Shown: in pieces, positions 1 through 9,977 of the stretch
How the letters are laid out: each line of letters starts with the position of its first letter
Numbering within the stretch: position 1 is the first letter of the stretch
Assembly: GCF_000275845.1 (NCBI RefSeq)
Contig: NW_006766899.1
Span: forward strand, 574,152-592,764
Source: Dichomitus squalens LYAD-421 SS1
Lineage: Eukaryota > Basidiomycota > Agaricomycetes > Polyporales > Polyporaceae
DNA: 18,613 bases
Direction of reading: 5' to 3'
Translations under genes and position numbers: made by a program
Notes under the pieces: model-generated
Databases searched by the model: none
The model's input: only the letters and a program-made list of their open reading frames with translations
What the model was told of the DNA's origin: nothing

Positions 1-720
1 TCACCACTGCGTGTATGCGCACTTGTTCAGGAATCTGCTGCTGCTTCTTTCTGTCTTCATCTACATGCCAAGGGAACTTTGTTGTGGGTGGAAGAAGCAG
101 CTACTAACCTAAACTCTCGCCTCAAGACCTGCGCAAAGGCAGACAATTCTACTATAGCGGGCTACAGCAACACATCAACGTCAAAAGCAATCTAAGACTT
201 ATCTCAGAAGCCATTGATTATGAGGACAAATAGCAGTTGAAGGTTGCTGAAAAGTTGGCAGAAAATCCAGCTACAGGTGAGTAAGTCAGCGTCGCATGTG
301 TCTCTTCTGCCGGCAGTCTCAAGGTCTCTACCCTCCCTCCGATTTCCTGTCCGTCTTTGCTCACCACCCTCATTTTGTTCCAGCCGTCTACATCCCACCG
401 TACAAACACCCGATACAAGGAAAAGTATGTGAGGTTTCTGCCCCGTTCGCCCACTCGAAAGGACTGACAGCACGTAAGCTCCAGGTCTTCAAAGAAAAGT
501 ACGACCAGATCATCACCGCATGTCTTTCACAGATCCTCCTCTGCCATTTTCCGTTGCTCACACTCTTTCAGGCGCATACAGAGTATGAATGCGCCCTTGC
601 TCGCGCAGATGACAAGCTCAGGCGGCTCTAAGTAGAATGCAAGTACGTCCCTTTGTCTTTGCTCTCTCTGTCATCCCTAACCATTCATCAAGGCACATAT
701 TCCCGCAGCCTCCTTCTCGA
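1..720 (+). pseudogene. Decayed multi-exon gene fragment, unrecognised; 5' part outside the window
   Basis: I do not recognise this gene, but it reads as a former coding region. A perfect branch-point TACTAAC at 102-108 is followed by an acceptor AG at 125-126. The next exon reads in one frame (LRKGRQFYYSGLQQ, then NLRLISEAIDYEDK), meets a TAG at 231-233, and continues in the same frame (QLKVAEKLAENPAT) to a GTGAGT donor at 277. An acceptor at 382-383 restores the frame and gives VYIPPYKHPIQGK and SAPFAHSKGLTARKLQVFKE. A third block after an AG at 570-571 reads AHTEYECALARADDKLRRL and ends in TAA at 629-631; a possible further donor lies at 643. The content is charged and probably helical. 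The in-frame stops argue for a pseudogene, which lies on the same strand as, and just before, the DRE2 pseudogene. The right boundary is approximate. Seen: frames and splice sites. Inferred: former gene. Confidence 0.5.
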
Positions 721-749
721 CCCGGTTGACATCGCTATCCCGGCCCGGC

Positions 750-1620
750 CATCCCTCGTCCACTACCTCCGGCGTCGCAGCCGCCGTTCTCGCAAGAGGC
801 CCTGCACTCGCTATTGGCTCACCCGCGACTGCGCAGGATGGAAAGTATCAGGCTTTGATTACTGGAGGATACGCGCGAGGTTGAGAGGCATATAGTCGAC
901 AGGTTGCTCGCCGGGGGTATGTACATCAATGCTATCTGAGACGCCAGCATGGTCTCATGAACTTCCAGCGATAACTCTCCCTCTCTCCAAGTTTGCATCT
1001 GTGCACGTTTCGTTGCCCACGCCTGAGTACAAAAACTTCGTGCCAAGGATACCCGACCTCCTTCCGCACCTGCTAAAGGGCCTCAAGCCGCTAGGCACGC
1101 TCCACCTCGATTTCGGCGCCTCCTAACTCTTCCTTCTAACCTCACCCCCGCTGGCTTCACCGTGCTCAGCACAATGCAGAAGGGTACCTTCATCGTGCAA
1201 AAGCCCACACACACCACAGAGACATCTACCTTCCTCAGAACCGCTCCTGTTGCCGCACTCTCCCTACGGCGGAAGGTAGACCCGGAGAAGGCGTCGAAGA
1301 AGGTCCCAGCAGTGTACGAGCCCGCAGCCCACGGTGCGTCACAGCGGAAGGTGCCCAAAGACTGCGCGTGCGGACTTGCGGAGCTGGAGTTTGCACACAA
1401 CAAGGTCGTGCTGCCCGACGGTAAGGTCGACGGACAGGCCATCGAGGTGTCGCAGGCTGAGAAGGAGCGTCTCCTGGTTGCCGCCGCCGCCGCGTCCAGG
1501 GCGACGAGCAGCTGTGGAAACTGCTACTTGGGAGACACATTCCGGTGGTTGAGTTGCCTCATATGGACGAAGACGAGTTTGAGCTTGCTCGTATACGCTT
1601 TATCGCTATGTAGTATATAA
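750..1620 (+). pseudogene. DRE2: DRE2/CIAPIN1 (anamorsin) pseudogene, cytosolic iron-sulfur assembly
   Basis: Intact Dre2 is an essential electron carrier that works with Tah18 in cytosolic Fe-S protein assembly. The similarity runs in order but across frames. ALAIGSPATAQDGKYQALI (from about 813) is followed, after a frameshift near 860, by LEDTREVERHIVDRLLAG (862-915). A well-formed 52-bp intron (917-968, GTATGT to CAG) then joins to AITLPLSKFASVHVSLPTPEY and KGLKPLGTLHL. A stop at 1124-1126 and a frame change precede LPSNLTPAGFTVLST (from 1129) and the C-terminal part ending at 1620. The two cysteine motifs are damaged. The CKNCTCG-type motif reads PKDCACG, and the upstream cysteine is Tyr (VYEPA). 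In the last CX2C-X7-CX2C motif (CGNCYLGDTFRWLSC) one cysteine is Trp. The linker is shortened and the usual C-terminal end is lost. A retained intron indicates a DNA-level duplicate rather than a retrocopy. The 5' end is approximate. Confidence 0.85.
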
Positions 1621-2560
1621 CGTAGCCTCGAACAAAATCTGTGCCCATGCACCAGGCCAATACCGTCTCATCAAGAAGCCGATCCCTTCTAATGACGTCC
1701 CATAGGTTGAACAGGACTTGAATAAATGTTACTATCCTTACTGGACACGAGGACTATTGAACGTTGTGCGAGCACGCGCCGTCATGCAATAACAAGCTAC
1801 TAGTGCACCGTCATGCAAACTTCTGGCAAGTCTTGCCCGATATTGTAGACATTGCGAGGCAGGGCCCCTCTTGCCCCCATATCGGGTGCTCGTGCCGTCT
1901 CGCGCATGAACCGGCGCTTCAGGCAATACCTGCGATCCTCAGGGCGATTTTCGCACTTTTGCTGATGAGGGAGCGCTATGGTATTTCGAACACACTCACC
2001 TACCCACAACGTGGTTGAAGCATGGATGGATGCTAGGAGGACACTAGGAAGCATGTATCGAGTAATTTGTGGGCCATTGATGAGCGCCACTATTACCGTA
2101 TGGGTTTTGAGCCCTAGAAGGCTATGGGTTATGGGGTACTGGGGACCTATGGGTTATGGGGTCGAATTCCCCCTATCCCGACTTGGGAAAGCCAAAATCC
2201 TATGGGTTTTTAGAGCTTATGGGTTACCAGGGGTATGGGTTAGGAGGGTGTCGACTGTACAGCTTGAATAGACGAAGCGGATGGCCGATGAATCCAATCC
2301 GAATCAGGCCCGGGCCGCTTAGTAGGGGGACTCCAGCATTGAGCGCTAGAGCGCTCAAAATCGCACAATGCCGTTGGTCCTAAATATGGTAAGCGAAGTG
2401 CAGATTCAACGTTGAAACAGAACATCATTGTCCATACTTCCCCCCACGATCTTTGTAACCGCCGACTCTTCTCTAGCTACTCTGCTGCGCTGAATCCTCT
2501 ATTTCTTACTGGTCATACGCCAGAGCTTCCACCATCTCTCCTATTGCACCGCCACTCGTC
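1621..2560. other. No gene seen; AT-richer spacer with a short repeat cluster
   Basis: No coding region that I can support was found here. An AATAAA at 1721-1726 could be a relic 3'-end signal of the decayed genes to the left. The TATGGGTT cluster at 2099-2241 is annotated separately. A near-palindrome with arms GAGCGC/GCGCTC lies at about 2340-2355. The last 150-200 bases before 2561 are pyrimidine-rich on the plus strand and presumably hold the 5' untranslated region of the first kinase; I see no clear TATA box there. Confidence 0.5.
2099..2241 (+). repeat. Cluster of six TATGGGTT octamers
   Basis: The exact octamer TATGGGTT occurs at 2099, 2123, 2148, 2201, 2218 and 2234, all on the plus strand, within 143 bp. 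Two copies sit in a 16-bp direct repeat (CTATGGGTTATGGGGT, 2122-2137 and 2147-2162) with a 25-bp period; the other spacings are irregular. The unit is not the TTAGGG telomere repeat. Its role is unknown; it could be a decayed minisatellite or an array of binding sites about 320 bp upstream of the first kinase start codon. Confidence 0.9.
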
Positions 2561-5217
2561 ATGGCGAACTCAGTGGTTCAGTTGGGCAACGACGAATTCT
2601 CGCGCGCCTTCCTTCGGCCATCACACATCAACGTGCGAGAAAAGCGTGTCTCCCTCGCTCCTTTTTCCTTACTGAAGCGTGCACGCAACATGGACGAGAC
2701 CGAAATCTCGCAACTGTTTGTGAGTAGTCGTCCAAACGTGTGTGGCTCGGCTAAGATGTCTACCAGATCTCGGCAGTCAACAGCCATCACCTCATACCAG
2801 GATCAGTGCTTGTTCAAAATGCTCACAAGCTGTCTTGCTCCGCTGTCGAAGGGGCACAGCGCGGAATCAGTGCCTCAATCATCCGCTCTCTTCATGTCCC
2901 CAGGCGCGGACAAGCTCATTGGGCAGACCAGAGGGTGCCGGTGTATTTCTTCCCCCGTGTCCCTGATGCGGATCCTTTCGCAGGCGCGGAGAAGAAGAAC
3001 GAGAACACCGAGGCTGGACGCGAGCGTAAACGGCGACTCGAGCAGATGTCTGAAGCAGCGGAGCGTCTTTTCTCCGCTCAGCATCGCGTCTTTCTCTTCA
3101 TGATCGTCATCTTCGGGCGGAAATTCAGGCTCATCCGCTGGGATCGTGCAGGAATGATTGCGACACCTCCGACAGACTACTATGAGCAACCTGGCATATT
3201 ATGTGACTACCTGCGGCGGCTCTCTCTTTTTGACGACGCCTCCCTCGGATTCGATCCTACCGCTACTCGCGTTCTGAGTCGCGATCCCGACTTCCTCCGC
3301 ATGGATGTCGCCGCAACGCTGAACAACCAGGACCTCGATCACTTCGAATGTCATGCGGAGGAAGGCGAAGTCGGCGGACCCCATGTTTTTCGATACGTAC
3401 GCTCAATGTTTCGAGACAGTCTCTCGTCAGACTGGCCGCGCTACAGACTACAGGTGCCAGACGGTGACAGCATGCGCGACTACCTCGTGGGCAAACCCGT
3501 GGTTCACGGCTCTAATGTCTTTGGTCGTGGGATGCGAGGATACGTGGCCTTTGACTGCCGAACTGGTTGTTTTGTATGGCTCAAGGATGTCTGGCGCCCG
3601 TCCGAGATGGTCGCTGAACGGGAGGGCGATGTCCTCCGTGAGCTCAACGAGGCTGGGATCGAGAATGTCCCGACCCTCGTATGCCATGGCGACGTCGGGG
3701 ACCAAGCGACTGTTACCGACCTGTGGTGGTCGCGGGGACACGCTACAAGCCCAACATCGCCAGATTACTCGTCATCCTCAGCGTCATCCTCAGCGTCGTC
3801 GTCGTCGTCGTCGTCTTCCCGCTCGCCCGCTTCTTCCACTGGTAGAAAACGCAAGAGAGCATCTAGACTACGCAGCGATGACGGCGTTTCGCGCTTCAAG
3901 AGTCGACAGGCCCCTTGTCCTCTGCGATGCCACACGCATTATCGCGTCATCGTAAAGGAGATCGCTCTGCCACTCAAGAACTTCCAGCGTGGGAAGCAAT
4001 TGACGTCTATTGTTCTCGATTGCCTACGCGGTGAGATTGCATCTGTCGCGGAGATGTCTCAGCCCTAACACTTGACGTAATAGCTCACCATCAGGCTGCC
4101 ACCAATCCTGCGACCATGCGCCTCCATCGAGACATCAGCGGGGAAAATATCCTCATCTACCCTAGGGTCAGACAGGATAAGGACGGAAGGGGTCACTCGA
4201 TAGTCTGGACCGGTCTCCTTATCGATTGGGAGCTCTCCAAGCATAGAGACTCTGAAGATGTGCCGAAGTCACTGGCAGGAGGTCGCCTGGTGCGTGCACA
4301 TCTTCTCTTCCGAATCGAACTTTTACCAAACATCACAAATCGCTGTCTAGGGCACCCGCGAGTTCATGTCGGTCAATCTGTCGGGGAACTTACGTGATCC
4401 CGTCAAAATCTCCGACGAGCTAGAGTCGTTTTTCCACGTCCTTGTCTACTACTCCGTCCGTTACCTGCGCTCCAACTGCAACAGCCCCAAACCCTGGCTA
4501 GACAACTACTTCTATTTCCGTGGCTTCCCGCACGACTATAACGACTCGCTCAAGTCCATAGCCATCAATCATCACGGATACCTCAGTACGCTAGTGCCGG
4601 GGGGGCCTCTGATCTTCGACAGCCCGATTGATCAGCTCCTCGGGACGCTTATCAAGAGCTTCAGGGCACACTACAAGATCATGTACTACAAAGCCCGCAA
4701 TCGCTCTCTTACTCCTTCTTCCTCCTCTTCGTCGTCAGCAGGCACAGAGAGCCAGAAGGCGGCTCGCGCCACTCTTCGCGCGGCCATCGCCGCACATGCT
4801 ATGGCGCCTATGATCGACTTAGACCACAACCCAGTGTTTGCAGAGTACATGGCGAACTTGACACCGAACATAACCCCAGACAATACACCTACGGAGGAGG
4901 ACCAGCTGCTAGCGAGTCGGGTCGTGGACCATTCTTTCGCGCTCGACTTCTTCGCCAAGCTTCTTTGCCGGAATGATTGGAAGGAGGGCGATCGCATTCC
5001 TCCACGTCCCACCTCTCCTCCACCTGTCCCCGAACCCGTCATCGAACTCGAGTCTGAGGAACCAGCGCCTCCCGCTAAGCGACGTCGCAAGACTTCTCCC
5101 AAGGAGAAAGCAGGCGCGGCTCCTCCTATCCGCGTAGACACTGCGGTGCGCCGCACACGCAGTCAAACACGCGCTGCTGCTGTCCAAAAAGCTTCTGCGC
5201 GGCGTCGTAGGACCTAG
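2561..5217 (+). CDS. FunK1-type fungal protein kinase, copy 1 (4 exons, 831 aa)
   Basis: Exons 2561-2719, 2767-4030, 4084-4289 and 4351-5217; introns of 47, 53 and 61 bp; phases close to a single 831-residue frame. Start is ATG 2561 (GTCATGG). FunK1 kinases are a fungal-specific family whose substrates are largely unknown. Visible signatures: FRLIRWDRAG (residues about 175-182), a degenerate glycine loop (FGRGMRGYVAF), the presumed ATP-binding Lys326 in VWLKDVWR with helix-C acids at 337/339, catalytic-loop HRDISGEN with Asp491 and Asn496, metal-binding Asp522 in LLIDWELSK (DWE where most kinases have DFG), activation-segment GTREFMS, and DELESFFHVLVYYSVRYL. Between the helix-C region and the CHTHYR segment lies a disordered insert with a polyserine run (388-404) and a basic GRKRKR (412-417). 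A C-terminal basic tail (KRRRKTSP, ARRRRT) suggests nuclear location. All catalytic residues are present, so it is probably active. The paralogue starts at 7164. Confidence 0.9.
3771..3815 (+). repeat. Coding microsatellite, 12-bp tandem pair plus (GTC)7
   Basis: Two tandem copies of GTCATCCTCAGC (3771-3782, 3783-3794) run directly into seven GTC units (3795-3815). In the kinase frame this encodes most of the polyserine run of copy 1 and sits in the disordered insert of the kinase domain. Repeat-unit gain or loss would be in frame, so the tract length may vary between strains. The second kinase copy has no such tract at the equivalent place. Confidence 0.9.
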
Positions 5218-7163
5218 GACAAGAACAAAATGAGGTATCATCCTGCTGCTCGCATCGACTCTCCGACATCTGTGTTACCTGTCGCCCCTGGCGAAAAGTA
5301 GGATCCTAGCGACAGACTCGCAGCACAACTTCGCGACAACACCGTTTTAGGGGCCAGAGCCCCCGAAAATCCCGGTTTAGACGGTTACATAGACAGCTGT
5401 AGTCAACAGCACTGCGTCGAAATGATATGGAAAGGCCAACTGCATCCAGAAATCTGATTACCTGCCTCCCGACAAGTTTATTCTGACTACCTCCGCTCGC
5501 GTATCGTCCGCGGTTCCGATTCCATCTAAATAGAATCTTTTCCGCCCTTATGTGAGTCTGTACCGCAGTGTACATCACCCGTTTACGATGTGGTCGCCCT
5601 TCTGCTTCCGCAGTGGCAGGTGCATCGTTGTCCGACAGACGTCGCAGTTCTTGCAGAACGATCCCTGTGCGAGTAGGCTGCGTCCTGCACTATGACTGAT
5701 GCTGTGGTGGGTCGCCAACAACTACGCGTCCGATTGTCATGTTATTTCTCTCCATGACCTTCTACGGTCTACATCCGCCGTTTTGTGTAGCGATAAAGTT
5801 TAATACTATATAGTCTTACATCGCATCGACATACATCCACCTACTCATTACATATTCCTCCTCCAGAGAATCTGTCCCCTCTGCATGGCCGCAAAGCGAT
5901 GTCTCACTTGTGTGGAAATCCCACGACATCGCTGGGCCCATACTCAAAGTGGTCACCAGCGGTGAAGTTGCGTATGGCCCGTATCTCGATCTGGCGCTTG
6001 TCACCACTGTGACATAATTGATATTCAACTTGGCAACGACATTTTAGGACGCGCTGGCAGTACTCTTCAACCTCCTCTGCCTTTCCTATCCGCATTTGAT
6101 CCAATGCTGTCCTTGCCGTGTGCTGACAGACATCTCCCACTCGACTATCGCCTTCTCCTGGTGCAGGATGGCACTTACCCCTTACACTGGGCGACACTGT
6201 AATGGTCACCGGTAGCATGGACGTCGAGGTTCTAGTTCGTGCAGCTGGCAACTGGGACGCACAGAATGCGGAGCATGCGTCAGATTGATGGAGAAGGCAA
6301 ACGAAAGCGAGGGCACGTGCTGTGTATACTGGGCAACGTTTTGTACGATCAAGTCTAACAGATGTGCACTATTGTAGCTGATTCACTTGTCGGGGCGTGT
6401 GGATGCCGCAGAGTAGCGTTGCTCGGTGGATATTCACACTACATGAATTCGAAGGTTTGAGTCATCATATCGGTTGACATCATAGTGTCGTAGCTCTGCT
6501 ACCGACCCTTATTGTGGTGCGTAGCGCTCAGGACATAAGTGGCTTCTCACCGGTCTGTACTATCTATACCGCACGTCGACTCAGATCAACGGTCTCCAAT
6601 TTACCGTGGCCAGTCCTGCACATCAGAAGAAACGTAAATATGAAGAGCTACATATCTTACTCACGCTGATCGAACTTGACGCTAGTATAGTTCTCGGGCA
6701 TGTCACGGCAGGCATTCCCATGTTTCCGTGCATAGAAAAGTCGACGAAAGCGGGAGGCAGGAGGCAACCCTCCGCCGATTTACCCGACTTTTTTTTTTCA
6801 GAAGTGCCACATCCTCTTGGATGGCTTGCGTCGTGCCTCTCCCTTTCATAGACTATTCCCTGGCCGAAACCCCTGGGAATGCCTGCCGTGTGTTCGTCAT
6901 ACAGTGCGGCCCTTTCATTATGCCAGGACCTTGATCAGCCTTAGCCATGATCCGCACTCCGGGATGTGTGAGCTATTAATCTCGGCAGCAAATAATTAAA
7001 GGAGCCTGCTCACTTATTGTCCGCCGAAGGCGCGTACTCTAATGAGCCGTCGCTTAGCAGGTTGCGGGACAATGCAACCGCCGGGTATGTATCCTAACCA
7101 CGAACTCTGCAGGGGACATAGTGGGCGGCTCTGTATGCTCGCTCCTTGACACCGTCGACCACC
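5218..7163. other. About 1.9 kb between the two kinases; no convincing gene
   Basis: This holds the 3' flank of kinase copy 1 and the 5' flank of copy 2. Open frames here are short, lack good starts or splice contexts, and show no family I recognise. The longest is a minus-strand frame at 5904-6251 (about 115 residues, including KAEEVEEYCQRVLKCRC and RAIRNFTAGDHFEYG). On that strand it carries a GTAAGT donor-like site and a CTGTCAG acceptor-like site, but no ATG opens it well. I treat it as unproven. A run of nine T lies near 6790. The block just before 7164 is the presumed leader of copy 2. Confidence 0.4.
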
Positions 7164-9977
7164 ATGGCTCCCGATCCTGAACCCGGAGAATCGCCCGCCA
7201 AGCCGTACAACCTCAGCAGTTGGGAGTGGGCTTTGGAAAACCTCGATTTGTCAGAATATCGTCTCAAGTCTATGCAAGACATGGCCCGTCTGTTCTTGAA
7301 GGCAGACTCCCCCATTGAGTTTCTCGACGCCTTTCTCCCCTACCCCTCCACAGCTCCAAAGCGCAAGCCACGGAAGAGGAACCCCTTCGAGAGCCTTGTC
7401 AATGCCGACAAGGAACTTGAAACCGACGTGGTTGCACAGTTTGTGAGTTTGCCGTGGTTAGGTGGTTTGCATCTGCTCATGTCTCTTAGCGAAATGTCGT
7501 GGCACTGAAGAAGCTCTGTCCGAAGATGGTATTTACGACCAGCGAGAGGCGCCCCGATCCCAAGAACATGGATGGGACAGGACAGAAGGTCGATGCTGCC
7601 TTCTTCCGTCCACAGGATGCACCGACAGACGGACGCCCCCACTGGTCGTCTCAGGTGGTGCCCGCGGAGTTCAAGAGCAGGAAGAAGGGCGACATCTACG
7701 ATCCATTCGATGACAAGGGTATTGACTTCGAATCCCAGGCGGAAAAGCGCAAGGAGGTACGCGCTCAGATCGTCACCTACTCCGAGTTGGTTTTCGAGCA
7801 CCAGCATCGCGTCTTCGTCATCATGCTTCTGGTCATGGGACGTCGCTACCGCCTTCTGCGCTGGGATCGGGCTGGCACGATCGTTACTCCATCTGTCGAC
7901 TATTACGAGAATCCAGATGATCTCTGCGAGTTCCTGTGGCGCATCTCCCATCTGGACGACGAAGCGCTTGGGATCGATCCTACTGCCATTCGTCTCGAGG
8001 GAGACGACTTCGACGAGTTGGACACCATCGCCCAGCGCGTTGTGAACGAGGTGGATGAGACGCCTCGTCCCCTAGAGGGAGAGACGTTTCCCGAGTCTTT
8101 CCACTACAAGTACGTGCGGAAGATGTTTGAGGAGTCGATCCGGGACAGGGACCGGCCGCGATACAAGCTCCAAATTCCTTCAGGCGACGGGGTGGATCAC
8201 TTCCTCGTTGGAAAGGCCGCAGTGGTCACACCCGGCATGGCTGGTCGTGGCACGCAGTGCTGGGTGGCGTGGCACTGTGAAGGGTCTCGTTTCGTCTGGC
8301 TGAAAGACTCGTGGCGTGTGTCGTTCGAGGAGATCGAGAAGGAGGGTGACATTCTTGCTCGTCTCAATCACGTGAAGATACCAGGGGTACCCACACTTGT
8401 CTGCCACGGCGACATCGGAAACCAGACGACTCTCACCGCTGACTGGTGGAAGCACAAGAATCCTCGAGCTCCTGTTGCCGAATCCCCGACTGCCACCTCT
8501 GCGCCACCCACTGTACCTGACAGTATGGGAGACAGTGCTTCAGGACGAAAGCGGAAACGTAAAGACGAGCCAGATGAGCCCTGCACTCCTCAATCCTCAG
8601 CACCCACGCAGCCGCCACTCCGTAGAGCTCCTCGACGATCCTGCAGAAGACCCGATAGCTCGAAGAACGCTTCCCGAACCAATAGACGAACGCCACAGTC
8701 AGTGGTACTATCCAGGCCTGTTTTACAGCTCTCCTCTCCCGGTCCTGTCGTATACACTCAAGCATGCCATTTACGACATCACAACCACTACCGAGTAGCC
8801 GTCGCAGAAGTAGGTATGCCGCTCAAAAAGTTCCTGTTTGGGCGACAACTTGCGAGTATCGTGTTGGACTGCATTGGTGGTGAGTCTTTTTATGCACATA
8901 TTGTCGAACTGCCGTCACCGAACCATCTCTTCTCAGCCCACTTTGACGCCGCCAGTCACAAGAAGTTGAGAGTCCGCGTTTTGCATCGTGATGTGAGCGA
9001 CCAAAACATCATCATCTACCCGAAGATTACCCGATCCTCGGAGGGTGTGCGCTCTTTGGTATGGGGTGGCCTTCTCACGGACTGGGAGATCTCGAAGCCT
9101 GTCATCGAGCGCAACATCCAACCAAAGGCGCGCCAACCACAGCGCTCGGTATGTTATTTCTTGGAAATGTGCTGCATAGTCTGACTGACAGCACAACCAG
9201 GGCCGGTGGCAATTCATGTCCGTGTATCTACTCATGAACACTTTGCGGCGAGTGAAGATAGAGGACGAACTGGAATCGTTCTTCCACATCCTCGTGTATT
9301 ACGCAGTGCGCTACCTCAAGTCGACCCTTTTGACGGATGATGACGCGGCTCATTTCCTGGAGAAGTGCTACGACTGCTTCACAGTCCACAACAACAGGAT
9401 CATCTGCGGTGCTCAGAAGTGGGCGATAGTCATGCAGAAAACCGCTGGTGGCCTCTTCTTCGACCATCCCATGTATAATTCCACGCTGCCCATCACGTTT
9501 GCTAGCAAGGGGCTCGACGTCATCGTCCACAGATTCCTTCTCTGCATCTCAGCACGCTACAAGATCCTCGCGTGGAACGAATGGCTGGAGAAACATCCGA
9601 ACCACCCTGCACATCCTCAACATCGCGATCGTTTCCAGACCCCCCCACCGTCCAAGCGCAGGCGTGTAGAGGGTGATAGCAGTGCCTCCGACGCCCCGCG
9701 TAGGAATAGAGAGGACGACGATGGTCCCACGCCGGGAATGAGGATGCCCGACATCCCCACCCCCGAGGACCGCATACTTGCTGATAGGTTGACAAACCAC
9801 CCTTACATGATCGCACAGATCCGGAACACCACTTCGAAAGTCTCCTTCTGGAAGGAGGACAGGCTGCACGACCGCGTACCGCCCGACTACAAGTGTCACT
9901 ACCCACTCTATGAGACCCTCCCCGAGCCCCAGACCCTTCCCGAGCCTCAGACCACCTCCGTCGCCGACTCCGAGTAA
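7164..9977 (+). CDS. FunK1-type fungal protein kinase, copy 2 (4 exons, 885 aa)
   Basis: Exons 7164-7442, 7490-8879, 8937-9148 and 9201-9977; introns of 47, 57 and 52 bp at the same places and phases as in copy 1. Start is ATG 7164 in a strong CCACCATGGC context. Signatures in order: HWSSQVVPAEFKSRKKG and DIYDPF, FEHQHRVFVIMLLVMGRR, RLLRWDRAG (217-222), FLVGKAAV, Lys365 in VWLKDSWR with helix-C acids near 376-378, VPTLVCHGDIGNQT, HRDVSDQN (Asp575, Asn580), LLTDWEISK (Asp605), GRWQFMSVYLL, DELESFFHILVYYAVRYL. The N-lobe insert is longer than in copy 1 and proline/arginine-rich, and it again has GRKRKR (445-450). A C-terminal helical module (PTPEDRILADRL) matches PTEEDQLLASRV of copy 1. The 57-bp second intron is a multiple of three without a stop, so its retention would add 19 residues next to the catalytic loop. 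All core residues are present. Convergent with the transporter gene, 211 bp away. Confidence 0.92.

Noticed and set aside
1162..1620. Intact 152-residue DRE2-like gene starting at 1162
   Set aside because: The DRE2 match extends upstream in other frames, and cysteines needed for both clusters are missing, so the open frame is part of a pseudogene.
2099..2241. Interstitial telomere repeat
   Set aside because: The unit is TATGGGTT at irregular spacing, not a tandem TTAGGG array.
6606..6999. Overlapping short plus-strand frames before kinase copy 2
   Set aside because: The first has no ATG start, the frames overlap one another, and a T9 run interrupts the region; no family seen.
7340..7951. 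Long minus-strand open frame opposite kinase copy 2
   Set aside because: It is antisense to well-supported kinase exons; composition follows the codon bias of the plus-strand gene and no family is recognisable.
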